From Mycobacterium kyogaense (GTDB taxonomy: Bacteria; Actinomycetota; Actinomycetes; Mycobacteriales; Mycobacteriaceae): 64,000 nucleotides of DNA. The stretch lies in the NCBI RefSeq assembly GCF_003254575.1, contig NZ_QJUA01000023.1, forward strand, positions 1 through 64,000, read 5' to 3'. Within the stretch, counting starts at the first letter, position 1, and every line of letters starts with the position of its first letter. Shown piece by piece: positions 18,514 to 27,535 of this stretch. The notes under the pieces are model-generated. The model did not search any database. It worked only from the letters and a program-made list of their open reading frames with translations, and had not been told where the DNA came from. Position numbers and translations under genes: made by a program.

Positions 18514-20184
18514 CTACTCAGTCGGGAAACACGTACGACCGCTGGCCTGCGACGCCTGCGCGACGGACAGCATGCGTCGACGGTCGACGAGCTTCACGCG
18601 CGGCCGCCCGATGTCGGCACCACCGGCACGTTCTGCTGCATCAATGGCACGCCAGCCCTTCCAGTCGACGACCTGCACGCCGCGTTGTTCCAGAACCTGC
18701 GGCATCTGGTGGTGGTGAGGAACGTCTTTGGACAGGACACCGGCTTGGTAGTCCTCCCAGAGAGCAGCGACGGTCTCTCGAGCGCACGCGCGATTCGTTC
18801 CTATGACGCCGCGAGGCCCCCGCTTGACCCATCCCGTGACATATACGCCAGGCAGTGCAGTTCCGCACTCGTCATGTACGCGACCATGAACATTCGGAAT
18901 TCGACCGGCGTCAGCGTCGAAAGGAACTCCCGCGATTGGTGTTCCGTGATACCCGATGGACCGCAGTACCAGGCCCGTCTCGATCGTATGGGACTCGCTA
19001 CGATCGCCGCTGATGAGGGTGCCGGTCTCATCGAAGGTGTTGGACGTCGTGTACAGGGCCTCAACCCGGCCGGCGCCACTCATCTCGACGGGGGAGGTCA
19101 TGAAGCGGAAGACTATCCGTTTGTTTCCCGGCGTCACCGTGCGGGCGACGTATTCGCGAGCCAACTGAAGTTTCAGTGCAGTCTCGTCGTCGTCACCTGA
19201 ATCTGGTGCGAGGTCGTCACTTTCGATGACGACATCAACCCCGGGGAGGTAGCCCAGCGCGAGGAACTCTGCGGCCGAGAACGCGGCGTGCCGTGGTGTA
19301 CGCCGCCCGAGGATGACGACCTCTTCAATCATGCTGCTCGACAACGCAGACAGAGCATGATCGGCCACATCAGTCGCTGTGAGATCCTCGTCAGAGGCGA
19401 GCAGGATTCGCGCGATGTCCAAAGCGACGTTCCCGTTACCGATCACGACGGCGCGCTGGCACGACAGATCGAATTGCGCATCAGAATGGTCGGGGTGGCC
19501 GTTGTACCAGGCTACGAAATCGGCTGCGGCCACGCTGCCGTTCAACTCTTCACCGGGGATTCCGAGACGTCGACTCTTCGACGCTCCGACGCCGTAGATC
19601 ACAGCGTGGTGGTGGGCGAGGAGCTCGTCGGGGGTGACGTCTCGGCCAACCTCCACGTTGAAGTGACACCGGACGCGGGGATTGGCCAACGCGGAACCGA
19701 GCAAATCGATGATGCCCTTGGTCCGCTGGTGGTCGGGTGCGACACCGGCCCGAATGAGACCGAAAGGTGTTGGCAGCGAATCGAAGATACTTATTTCCGT
19801 GCCTTCGATATCGAGCAGATCGGCAGCTGCGTAGCACGCAGCGGGCCCTGCGCCGACGATCGCGATCCGAAGCGAGCCTGGATCAACACTGTCCCGTTCG
19901 CGGGAATTGAGGGAGGGTTTCGCGTCGAGAGGATGCCGCCGGAAGTAGTCCGCGTTGATGTCTCCGTAGCGCACCTGCTCTGGCGGCAGATCGTCTTCGT
20001 AGTAGATCGCGTCAACCGGGCACTCGACTTCGCACGCGCCGCAGTCGACACACGTGTCGGGATCGATGTAGAGCATCTGAAGCCCTGACTCATGCACGTC
20101 TCGATCAGGCCGGATGCAGTCGACGGGGCACACCGAGATACAGCTTGCGTCCTTGCAGCAGTTCTGCGTGATGACGTAGGTCAT
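18514..20184 (-). CDS. Ferredoxin / ferredoxin-NADP reductase fusion (FprB type)
   Basis: A 556-residue electron-transfer protein. The N-terminal ferredoxin domain has two cysteine clusters, CCKDASCISVCPVDC at 9-23 and CVDCGACEVECP at about 41-52. After a linker comes an adrenodoxin-reductase-like FAD/NADP domain with AIVGAGPAACYAAADLL near 110, VIGNGNVALDIARILL near 246 and the late block GWVKRGPRGVIGTNR near 450. This order is that of mycobacterial FprB. It would pass electrons from NADPH to P450s or other oxygenases. GGAGG precedes the ATG. It is the last gene of a three-gene unit whose promoter carries the cluster palindrome at 22803. Confidence 0.9.
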   Translation of the reverse strand: MTYVITQNCCKDASCISVCPVDCIRPDRDVHESGLQMLYIDPDTCVDCGACEVECPVDAIYYEDDLPPEQVRYGDINADYFRRHPLDAKPSLNSRERDSVDPGSLRIAIVGAGPAACYAAADLLDIEGTEISIFDSLPTPFGLIRAGVAPDHQRTKGIIDLLGSALANPRVRCHFNVEVGRDVTPDELLAHHHAVIYGVGASKSRRLGIPGEELNGSVAAADFVAWYNGHPDHSDAQFDLSCQRAVVIGNGNVALDIARILLASDEDLTATDVADHALSALSSSMIEEVVILGRRTPRHAAFSAAEFLALGYLPGVDVVIESDDLAPDSGDDDETALKLQLAREYVARTVTPGNKRIVFRFMTSPVEMSGAGRVEALYTTSNTFDETGTLISGDRSESHTIETGLVLRSIGYHGTPIAGVPFDADAGRIPNVHGRVHDECGTALPGVYVTGWVKRGPRGVIGTNRACARETVAALWEDYQAGVLSKDVPHHHQMPQVLEQRGVQVVDWKGWRAIDAAERAGGADIGRPRVKLVDRRRMLSVAQASQASGRTCFPTE

Positions 20185-20209
20185 GATGAGTTCGCCTCCG
20201 TGGACTTCG

Positions 20210-21136
20210 CTATACGGGGTAGTACACGTCGGTCAGCTTTTGCGAGACCTCCCACAACCGGCGTTGTGCTGCGGTGTCGCGTGACGCTGCGCTGGACTGA
20301 ACGAGTTCTGGCCAACCGCGCTGCTGACCCAGTCCCCCCGGGCCGATGTATTGACCGCCGGCCACGGTGGGGTCGGTCGCGGCCCGCAGGGTCGGCAGTG
20401 CCCCCATGCGAGCATCCTGGTGGAGGCCGGAGAATAGGAGGTTCTGCAGCTTCACCCAGAGCGGCTCACCACGTACCAGGCTGGTTTTCGAAGTACCGGG
20501 ATGGGCTGCGGTAGCTATCGTTTCGGCGTTCCGCGCCTCGGCGAGCCTCCGCTGCAGCTCATAGGTGAACAGGAGGTTCGCAAGCTTTGCACTGCCGTAA
20601 GCGTGCATCCAGTTATACGGTCGCGTGGTCCAGTCGAGATCATCGAAGTCGAGCGTCGCCTTGCGGAGTCGATGCCCGAGGCTGCTCACGGTGACTACAC
20701 GAGAACCCGCCGTGTTCAGCAGGGTTTCGAGAAGTAGCCCCGTGAAGGCGAAGTGCCCTAGGTGGCACACGCCGAAGTGGAGCTCGAACCCGTCCTGCGT
20801 GGTTTGCCTTGCGAACGACACGAGTCCGGCGTTGTTCACCAGCAGGTCGATTCGCGGGTACCTGGCGCGCAAGTCGGCGGCCGCTGACCGGATCGACTCA
20901 AGGCACTCAAGATCCAGCAGCTGGGTCGTCACATCGGCATTCGGAGCAGCGAGCCGGATCTTCTTCACGGCGAGTTGACCCTGCTTGGCGTCCCTCACGG
21001 CGAGCACCGTGTGCGCTCCGTTGCGGGCCAACGCCGCGGCGGTCTCGTAGCCGATACCGGAGTTAGCACCCGTCACCACGGCGATGCGTCCGGTCTGGTC
21101 GGGTATGGACTGTGCGTTCCAGCGACGGTCGCGCAT
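20210..21136 (-). CDS. Short-chain dehydrogenase (retinol dehydrogenase-like)
   Basis: A 308-residue SDR with the classical cofactor motif TGANSGIG at about residues 23-30, the LLVNNAGLV strand near 96, and the active-site Tyr-Lys in YGSAKLAN near 180. Length and the motif DWTTRPYNWMHAYGSAK fit the subgroup often annotated retinol dehydrogenase-like. The start ATG shares one base with the stop of the acyl-CoA synthetase gene (TGATG), so translation is probably coupled. In this unit it could oxidise a hydroxyl group made by an oxygenase. Confidence 0.87.
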   Translation of the reverse strand: MRDRRWNAQSIPDQTGRIAVVTGANSGIGYETAAALARNGAHTVLAVRDAKQGQLAVKKIRLAAPNADVTTQLLDLECLESIRSAAADLRARYPRIDLLVNNAGLVSFARQTTQDGFELHFGVCHLGHFAFTGLLLETLLNTAGSRVVTVSSLGHRLRKATLDFDDLDWTTRPYNWMHAYGSAKLANLLFTYELQRRLAEARNAETIATAAHPGTSKTSLVRGEPLWVKLQNLLFSGLHQDARMGALPTLRAATDPTVAGGQYIGPGGLGQQRGWPELVQSSAASRDTAAQRRLWEVSQKLTDVYYPV

Positions 21137-22764
21137 CAGACGTCGGCGAGTCGTGTTTCCGCCGCCGCGTACAGATCTCGCGCCGAGGGGTAGTCTGCCT
21201 TGCCGGTGGGTGTCCGGGGAACCTTGCTCACGAACCGCACTTCCCTGGGTGCCTTGTAGGCCGCCAATTTGTCACGGACGTGATTGATGAGGCCCTCCGC
21301 GCTAGCCTCTGCACCGGGCTTCAGCTCGGCGATTGCGACAACACGTTGACCAAACCGCTCGTCTGACACCCCGAAGACCAGACAGTCCTCCACCGCAGGG
21401 AAAGTCTTTGCAGCCTCCTCGACCTCTTCGGGATAGACCTTCTCGCCACCGGTGTTGATGCAGGTGTTGCCGCGCCCGATGAGATGAATCGACCCGTCAG
21501 AGCGCACAGTCGCCATGTCGCCGAGGAAGGAGTACCGAACGCCACCGATCTCACGGAATGTGGTCGCCGACTTCGCGGGGTCCTTGTAATAGCCATAGGG
21601 GATGCTGCCGCTGGCCGCGAGGAATCCGATTTCTCCGGACCCTGGTGCGATCTCACGTCCGTCCTCTGCGAACACCTTGGTTGTCGGGAACAGCTTGAAG
21701 GCAGCGGTTTCCACTGATCCGCCCCGGACGGTGACTTCCGCGCCCAAGGCCCCCTCGCTACCGCCGATGGTGTCGATGATTGCCAGATGCTCGACGTGGT
21801 TTAGCAGCCGATCCTTCATGTCGGCGGAAAGCATCGCGCCCGACGAGTAGAGCGTCCTCAGAGCAGTCAAGTCGTAGAGGTCACGGCAATCGTCGAGGTG
21901 CTGTAGCAGAGGCCGGGCAAACGCATCTCCGACTATGACCATCGACGTCACCGACTCACGGTCCGCTGTCATCCATACTTCGGCGGGCTCCAGGCTGCGG
22001 GAGGACAGCAGTACGGTTGCACCACCGAAAAGGTGCGACGCGAAGACTCCTGCCCATTGTCCGCTCCCGTGCATGAGCGGACATACCGGCATCGAAATCG
22101 GCAGTGCGTCCCGCGCGGCGAGCGCACATGCGAATGCCACCGCCTCCTCGGTGGACTCACACGGTGCATGCCCCATGAGCGAGGGAACCTGTCGAAGATA
22201 CTGGGAGATGAACGACGCCTGCTGATACAGCACGCCTTTCGGATGCCCGGTGGTACCTCCGGTGTAGAGCATGTAGGTGTCATCTCCACTGCGCTGAACC
22301 GGCGGCAGCGGATTGAACGCGGCGAGCAGCGCCTCGTAAGGCACGGATCCGTCCAGTGGCGGCCCGCCGTCGTCGACTTCGATCCACACCTTGACGTCGA
22401 CGAGCAGATCGCGGACACGCGCGACTCGTTCACCAAGTGACGAGTGATAGACCACTGCTTCGGCGTCTGAGTTGTCGATGACGTAACTGAGTTCTTCGTC
22501 GAGGTAGCGGTAGTTGACGTTCACTGGTACTGCGCTCAGCTTGAAGGCTGCGAATTGCGCTTCGAGGTACTCGATGCCGTTGTAGAGCAGCAGAGCGACC
22601 TTCGAGTTCGCAGCGATTCCCCGTCCAGCGAGCGCATTCGCCAGTTGCGCGGCGCGCCGCTCGTAGTCGCGCCATGTCGTACGTCGATCGCCCTGCACCG
22701 CCGCGATCTGGTCCGGCAATGCCTCAGCGACCGCTTCCCAAATGGTCGCGAACTGCAACTCCAT
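21136..22764 (-). CDS. Acyl-CoA synthetase, FadD19-like
   Basis: A 542-residue adenylate-forming enzyme that would turn a carboxylic acid into its CoA ester. The P-loop motif is intact (YMLYTGGTTGHPKG near residue 166), and GGSEGALGA near 313, YSFLGDMATV near 407, GRGNTCINTGGEKVYPEEVE near 422 and the C-terminal PTGKADY lysine block are present. The style of these motifs is close to FadD19, the steroid side-chain ligase of mycobacteria (recalled, not aligned). First gene of the unit with SDR and FprB-like genes; operator 22803-22820 and promoter 22826-22854 lie directly upstream. Confidence 0.87.
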   Translation of the reverse strand: MELQFATIWEAVAEALPDQIAAVQGDRRTTWRDYERRAAQLANALAGRGIAANSKVALLLYNGIEYLEAQFAAFKLSAVPVNVNYRYLDEELSYVIDNSDAEAVVYHSSLGERVARVRDLLVDVKVWIEVDDGGPPLDGSVPYEALLAAFNPLPPVQRSGDDTYMLYTGGTTGHPKGVLYQQASFISQYLRQVPSLMGHAPCESTEEAVAFACALAARDALPISMPVCPLMHGSGQWAGVFASHLFGGATVLLSSRSLEPAEVWMTADRESVTSMVIVGDAFARPLLQHLDDCRDLYDLTALRTLYSSGAMLSADMKDRLLNHVEHLAIIDTIGGSEGALGAEVTVRGGSVETAAFKLFPTTKVFAEDGREIAPGSGEIGFLAASGSIPYGYYKDPAKSATTFREIGGVRYSFLGDMATVRSDGSIHLIGRGNTCINTGGEKVYPEEVEEAAKTFPAVEDCLVFGVSDERFGQRVVAIAELKPGAEASAEGLINHVRDKLAAYKAPREVRFVSKVPRTPTGKADYPSARDLYAAAETRLADV

Positions 22765-22802
22765 GGCGTCGCTACCCCAATCTGATCATCCCGGGCTATA
22801 GC

Positions 22803-22820
22803 CGACCGACGCGTCGGTCG
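22803..22820. promoter_or_regulatory. Cluster operator 1
   Basis: CGACCGACGCGTCGGTCG, a perfect 18-bp palindrome, 38 bp before the ATG of the FadD19-like gene and 5 bp downstream of the predicted -10 box. Confidence 0.85.
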
Positions 22821-22825
22821 TTTAA

Positions 22826-22854
22826 AAGCTACCAGCGGCCTCGGCGAGGGTCAA
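22826..22854 (-). promoter_or_regulatory. Sigma-A-type promoter for the FadD19-like unit
   Basis: On the minus strand: TTGACC, 17 bp, TAGCTT, then operator 1. Confidence 0.7.
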
Positions 22855-22863
22855 TGAAAGCGG

Positions 22864-25053
22864 TCAACTGGTCGATTTGGTGTCGATTCCCGCTGAGTTA
22901 TCCGTCTTCTCCATCCTTATCGGTATCCCGTTGAGCACCGACATCCCACTGAGAGGCTCGGTCCGCGATGGCCCCTTGGCCGTTAACGCGTTGGAGTTGA
23001 CTCCGCCGGCGGCATTTGCGCGCCGCCAACCGCCCTTGTGCCCCCACCCGTGTGGAATGGCTACCGTTCCCGGCCGCATGTCGTCGCTCAGGTGGACGGG
23101 AATGGTCAGTTCCCCGTCCGCGGAGACGATGCGCGCGCATTCGCCCTCGGTGAGACCGATCGACGCCGCATCGTGGGAATGCACGTGCGCCCGGTGGCGC
23201 CGACCGGCCGGCATCAGGCGAGCCGCGTTGTGCATCCATGTGTTCTGTGAACTCAATTCGCGCATCCCGATCGCGCGCAAGGGATACTCCGATTGCTCAC
23301 TGAAGCTGTGAAGCCGATCCAGCTCGGCGAGGACTTCTGGCGACGCAAGACGTATCTTGGCATCCGCGTGATGGACGTGCCTTTTGATACGTCCCGTCGG
23401 CAGGTGCTCCTTGAGGATCACTCCGTGCGAGTGGCGTGAGAGGAGCTTGCCCCACGACAACCCTTTGGGCCGTAGTCCGTACCAGTCGCCGACGGGGCTC
23501 GTCCGAATGAGAGCGTCGACCATCGCGCGAGGTGTGATGCAGATTCCGAGCCTCGCCAACCACCTCAGCGGTGCAGCGGAATACGCCCCGCCGTACCCCA
23601 TTTGCCGGGCGATCTCGTTGAGGATCTCCCATTCGGTTCGAGTGTCGCCGATCCTGTCCTGGACTGCCTCGGTGGCGAACAGGCTCGGCCGGAGCATGTT
23701 GCCCATCAGTGCAAATGGGGCATCCTCACGTTCGTAGAAGGTCGGCACCGGCAAGATGTAGTCGGCGAATCGATTGGTTTCGTTGACATACAGGTCGCAG
23801 GAAAAATGCAGGTCGAGTGTTGCGAGGGCATTCTCGAGTTCGGCACCACCACGTCCACTGCTCAACACTGGGTTGGCGCCGAAAGTGAGCAGCGCGCGAA
23901 TCTGGCCCTCACCCGGTTCGGTGATATCAGGCACCAGTGCCTGAGAGGGCAGCATGCCGGCGACATCAGGAAGGCCAGTCGTTCGGCTTCTGCTCCTTCC
24001 GAAGGATGAAAGGCCCGCGCTGTCGGCGAACTTCGCGAAATCGACGGGCCCCCAGCCGAAATTCGATCCTCCCTCGCGTTCGAGATTCCCGGTGACAATG
24101 TTGATGGTTTCTTGGAGGAGGTTGTTCAGCGTGCCGAAAAGCTGTGTGCAGGTGCCGGTACGGCCGTAGACAACGGCCGAGTCGGCTTCGGCGAAGTCGA
24201 TGGCGAGCTTGCGAATCATCTCTGCCGGTATTCCGCAGCGATCCGATGCGAGTTCCACCGTGAATCCAGCGAGACTCGCGGCGAGCGTGTCAAAACCATG
24301 GGTGTGCTCGTCGATGAGTCGGCGGTCGATCAACCCTTTCGCAATGATGGTCTGAAGCATGGCCGCCAGTAACCACGCGTCGGTTCCCGGCCTTATCGCG
24401 ATGTGCTCGAAATTTCGCGCGGTCTCCGTACGGCGGGGATCGACGACGACAACGCGTCCACCGCGGTCAACGATGGACTTGAGCGCCGAGCGCAGCTGTG
24501 GCTCGCTCACCGTCGAGCCGCGCGATACGTAGGGATTTGCGCCTACGATCAGGGCGAAGTGCGTTCGCCATAAATCGGGAACCGGGCCGGTGGCGGTCGA
24601 CCCGTAGAGAATCGCTCCCGCCACCATGCGGGAAGCGCCATCTTCGCCGTTGACGCCGTACTTCCAGGGCGACCCGACTGCCGACTGGAAACCCTCCAGT
24701 GCAAGCAGACTGGCGTGATGGAAGACCGGCGGATTGCCGAAGAAGGACGCGTACGCGTGCGCACCGTGGTCACCGATGATGCGTTTGAGCCGGCTGCTGA
24801 TGTCGGAGAGCGCCTCGTCCCAGGTGACAGGTTCGAATGATCCCGGCCCGCCACAGCGACGTACCGGCTGGAGAAGTCGATCGGGATCGTGGGTGATCTC
24901 CACCATCGCCGAACTCTTGCTGCACGCAAAGCCCTGGGAGTAAGGGTTCGAGCGATCACCGCGCACACCGACCAATCGGCCGTTGTCGACAGTCGCGATC
25001 AGTCCGCACATCGGTTCGCAGATCCGACAGAACGTGGGTTTCTCGACCTGCAT
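22864..25053 (-). CDS. Molybdopterin (bis-MGD) oxidoreductase with N-terminal 4Fe-4S site
   Basis: A 729-residue DMSO-reductase-family enzyme. Cys9, Cys12, Cys16 and Cys44 (C-x2-C-x3-C-x27-C) form the N-terminal 4Fe-4S site. The body has the usual domain order (FFGNPPVFHHASLLALEGFQ near 105, IVGANPYVSRGS near 170, VVVDPRRTETA near 200) and the C-terminal cofactor domain with NTWMHNAARLMP and VHSHDAASIGLTEGE. There is no signal or Tat peptide, so it is cytoplasmic. No partner subunit is adjacent; electrons may go to a ferredoxin or flavoprotein of the cluster. Annotation would often say formate dehydrogenase or nitrate reductase, but its place among beta-oxidation genes argues for a substrate such as an alcohol or alkyl group. 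GGAGG precedes the ATG. Confidence 0.87.
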   Translation of the reverse strand: MQVEKPTFCRICEPMCGLIATVDNGRLVGVRGDRSNPYSQGFACSKSSAMVEITHDPDRLLQPVRRCGGPGSFEPVTWDEALSDISSRLKRIIGDHGAHAYASFFGNPPVFHHASLLALEGFQSAVGSPWKYGVNGEDGASRMVAGAILYGSTATGPVPDLWRTHFALIVGANPYVSRGSTVSEPQLRSALKSIVDRGGRVVVVDPRRTETARNFEHIAIRPGTDAWLLAAMLQTIIAKGLIDRRLIDEHTHGFDTLAASLAGFTVELASDRCGIPAEMIRKLAIDFAEADSAVVYGRTGTCTQLFGTLNNLLQETINIVTGNLEREGGSNFGWGPVDFAKFADSAGLSSFGRSRSRTTGLPDVAGMLPSQALVPDITEPGEGQIRALLTFGANPVLSSGRGGAELENALATLDLHFSCDLYVNETNRFADYILPVPTFYEREDAPFALMGNMLRPSLFATEAVQDRIGDTRTEWEILNEIARQMGYGGAYSAAPLRWLARLGICITPRAMVDALIRTSPVGDWYGLRPKGLSWGKLLSRHSHGVILKEHLPTGRIKRHVHHADAKIRLASPEVLAELDRLHSFSEQSEYPLRAIGMRELSSQNTWMHNAARLMPAGRRHRAHVHSHDAASIGLTEGECARIVSADGELTIPVHLSDDMRPGTVAIPHGWGHKGGWRRANAAGGVNSNALTAKGPSRTEPLSGMSVLNGIPIRMEKTDNSAGIDTKSTS

Positions 25054-25075
25054 GCCCGCCTCCGACTTTTACTCA

Positions 25076-25093
25076 AGACCGACGCGACGGTCG
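25076..25093. promoter_or_regulatory. Cluster operator 2
   Basis: AGACCGACGCGACGGTCG, near-palindrome, 22 bp before the ATG of the molybdenum enzyme gene. Confidence 0.8.
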
Positions 25094-25102
25094 GTCATTG
25101 AG

Positions 25103-25131
25103 AACGTAGCGAGAGGCGACGGGGCGGTCAA
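25103..25131 (-). promoter_or_regulatory. Sigma-A-type promoter for the molybdenum enzyme gene
   Basis: On the minus strand: TTGACC, 17 bp, TACGTT, then 9 bp to operator 2. Confidence 0.7.
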
Positions 25132-25150
25132 CCACCGCCGATCAATATTT

Positions 25151-25834
25151 CTACGGAACCGGTGACTCGCTTGCCAGTGAAAACTCGACTTTGAGGGCGC
25201 GCGGGATCTTCGCCCCATCCAGGGTGCCCCGGTGGTCGTCTGCGGCGATTCCGGAAGACAGCATGTCCCAGAACGCATCGGCGACCGCGCGGTGCGACAT
25301 CCGCCCCGACGGCTTGAACCAGTACTGGGCGTGGTTCGCCATGCTGAGGATCGCCTGGGCGACGAGCCGGGGGTCTACCGCTCGCAGGCTGCCTTCGTCG
25401 ATTGCACCTTGAACCGTGGCCACCATCATATGGAAGTACTCACGCTCGAGTTCGCGGATCTCGGCCTCGCGATCCGTCGAGGACTTCATCTTGAGTTCGA
25501 AGATGGCGCGGTACTTCGCCGGCGAGTCGCTGACGAGTTTCAGTCCCTCCTGCATCATCTCCCGAACCAACTCGATGTAGGGCCGTCCACTTTGCATACG
25601 CTCTCGCTGCTTGGCGATGAGACCGGCAAGCGTCTCGGTGCGGATGGCGAACAGCACGTCTTCCTTCAGTCGGAAGTAGTGGTAGAGACTGGACTTCGAC
25701 ACGTCGAGCGCTTCTGCGATTGAGTCCATGGTCATTTCGTGGAATCCGCCACGGGCGATGAGTTCCTCCGCCTTTTGGAGTATCTGCGCTCGTCGCTGCA
25801 CCCCGGCAGCGGTCACACCCGGCTTGCGCGCCAT
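25151..25834 (-). CDS. TetR-family regulator, probable master repressor of the catabolic cluster
   Basis: A 227-residue TetR protein. The helix-turn-helix is MTMDSIAEALDVSKSSLYHYFRLKEDVL at about residues 34-61, with a helical effector domain similar in size and layout to KstR2-like regulators. It is the only regulator gene inside the 41-kb cluster, and a degenerate copy of the cluster palindrome (25903-25920) lies in its own upstream region, which points to self-control. ATG at 25834 is chosen because the basic MARKPGVTAAGV leader is typical; the frame stays open upstream to 25942. The effector is probably a CoA ester of a pathway intermediate, as for KstR2, but this is inference. Confidence 0.87.
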   Translation of the reverse strand: MARKPGVTAAGVQRRAQILQKAEELIARGGFHEMTMDSIAEALDVSKSSLYHYFRLKEDVLFAIRTETLAGLIAKQRERMQSGRPYIELVREMMQEGLKLVSDSPAKYRAIFELKMKSSTDREAEIRELEREYFHMMVATVQGAIDEGSLRAVDPRLVAQAILSMANHAQYWFKPSGRMSHRAVADAFWDMLSSGIAADDHRGTLDGAKIPRALKVEFSLASESPVP

Positions 25835-25902
25835 GTTCGTCCCATCGCTAGTCGACCAGTGCCATTGCGAACGACGCCGCCCATGGCACCCCCGGTGATA
25901 AT

Positions 25903-25920
25903 AGACCGTCTTGTCGGTTG
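25903..25920. promoter_or_regulatory. Cluster operator 3, degenerate, between TetR and FadD genes
   Basis: AGACCGTCTTGTCGGTTG keeps the GACCG/CGGTT ends but has a changed centre. It lies 68 bp before the TetR start and 79 bp before the divergent FadD start, so it may serve both and bind more weakly. Confidence 0.65.
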
Positions 25921-25999
25921 ACTTTTGGTTGACTAGGAGCATACCGTCCTTCGTGTCGCTGGAGGGGCTGTCGATTCGCTACCTCCTTCCTTCGTCCCC

Positions 26000-27535
26000 G
26001 TGGTGGATTCCGTGCGCACTGCAAGCCCTGGACTGTACGAACGACTGCTTCAGCTGAAGGACGACCATCCCGACAAGATCGCGGTGATCACCGGCGATCA
26101 GCAGCATTCTTTCGCCGATCTTTTCACGCGAATCGAAAGGCTGACCCGTCATCTCGCCGCCGAGGGGATCGGAGCCGGTGAACGAGTTCTCTGGGTGGGG
26201 GGCAACAGCCATCACATCCTCGAATTGATGATCGCCTGTTCGCGTTTGAGCGCGACGCTGTGTCCGGTCAACTGGCGACAGTCGCCCGACGAACTCGCGT
26301 TCGTCCTGCGGGATTGGGCTCCCCGTGTCGTGGTGTGGCAGTCCATCGACGGCGAGGACCGTCTGACGGACGCGCGAACACGCGCAGCGGCGCCGGGTGC
26401 GGTCTGGCTGCCAGTCGACGTTGCAGGCGAATACGACATGCGGTCGATAGCTGGACTGCCCCTTGAACAGCAGACCGATGTGGGCACTGCTCAGCCCTCG
26501 GACGTACCGATTCTGGCGCTGTACACCGCGGCGTTCTCCGGCCATCCCGGAGCGGCGTTGCTCTCGGAGCACGGCCTCTACTTGCAAGCGCTTGCTCATA
26601 TTCCGGTCCTGGAGGCCACCGCCGACGATGTCAATCTCGTGGCCACACCGCTGTTCCACGTGCTCGGGTGGGTCTCCTTGCTGACATTCTTCGTCTGCGG
26701 ATCGACGAACGTGTTCATCCCCCGACCCGACGCCGAGGTCATCTGCCGCGCCATCGTCGCCAACGGGGGCACAACGGGAACCGTCATGCCTCAAACCGCT
26801 TTGCAGATAGGCGAATTGAATGCCGACGGGCGATACGATTTGAGCCGATTCCGGTCTGCGGTTCGCGTACGCGGATGGCGCGACATGACGAGGCCTGGAA
26901 CGATGGTCGGCGGATACGGACAGACCGAGACGGGTGGCCCTGTGCTGCTGGCACTACCGGGGGCGCGACTGGGCGGTCCCATCCAGGGTCGCCCCTCGCC
27001 CGTCGCGCGGGTGCGGGTGGTCGACGACAGCGGTCGTGATGTCGCAGTCGATGAGACCGGGGAACTGCTGGTCTCTGGTCCGACCGTCACGGTCGGGTAC
27101 TGGAATCGACCTGCGGAGAACGACGAACGCCGCCGAGGCGTGTGGTGGAGAACAACCGATCTGGGTAGACGTGACGACGCGGGGGTGATCACGTTCATCG
27201 GTCCGAATCGCCGCATGATCAAGACAGGCGGTGAGAACGTCTATCCCGCAGAGGTTGAAGCCTGCCTCGAGGCGCACCCACAGGTGAAGTCCGCCGCTTT
27301 GGTGGGCGTTGCGGACAAGACGTGGGGTCAGGTCGTCGCCGCCATCGCCGTAAGGGAAACTGATGGCGAGGTCGATGAACCAACGCTCATCGCCTATGCG
27401 CAGGACAAGCTGGCCCGATACAAAGCTCCGAGACAGGTGATTTTCGTGGAGGACATGCCGACCGTCAACGGCACCAAGGACTACCAGGAACTCGACGCGC
27501 GGTTCGGCGGCGGAAACTACCCCGGCTCAGCTTGA
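26000..27535 (+). CDS. AMP-binding acyl-CoA synthetase-like protein with atypical P-loop
   Basis: A 511-residue member of the adenylate-forming family. The C-terminal motifs are good: GGYGQTETGGP near residue 302, VSGPTVTVGYWNRP near 356, TTDLGRRDDAG, NRRMIKTGGENVYPAEVE near 407 and the late lysine region TVNGTKDYQ. The usual phosphate loop (YTSGTTGxPKG) is replaced by LYTAAFSGHPGAALLS near 174, without TTG and without the lysine. Activity may therefore be altered. GTG at 26000 has no strong ribosome site; no better start is seen. It diverges from the TetR gene and its 3' end overlaps the convergent DUF35 gene by 9 bp. Confidence 0.8.
   Translation: MVDSVRTASPGLYERLLQLKDDHPDKIAVITGDQQHSFADLFTRIERLTRHLAAEGIGAGERVLWVGGNSHHILELMIACSRLSATLCPVNWRQSPDELAFVLRDWAPRVVVWQSIDGEDRLTDARTRAAAPGAVWLPVDVAGEYDMRSIAGLPLEQQTDVGTAQPSDVPILALYTAAFSGHPGAALLSEHGLYLQALAHIPVLEATADDVNLVATPLFHVLGWVSLLTFFVCGSTNVFIPRPDAEVICRAIVANGGTTGTVMPQTALQIGELNADGRYDLSRFRSAVRVRGWRDMTRPGTMVGGYGQTETGGPVLLALPGARLGGPIQGRPSPVARVRVVDDSGRDVAVDETGELLVSGPTVTVGYWNRPAENDERRRGVWWRTTDLGRRDDAGVITFIGPNRRMIKTGGENVYPAEVEACLEAHPQVKSAALVGVADKTWGQVVAAIAVRETDGEVDEPTLIAYAQDKLARYKAPRQVIFVEDMPTVNGTKDYQELDARFGGGNYPGSA

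Noticed and set aside
22864-25053. Annotation as formate dehydrogenase or assimilatory nitrate reductase
   Set aside because: Only superfamily motifs can be read; the usual partner genes are absent and the operator ties the gene to the catabolic cluster, so a specific name is not justified.
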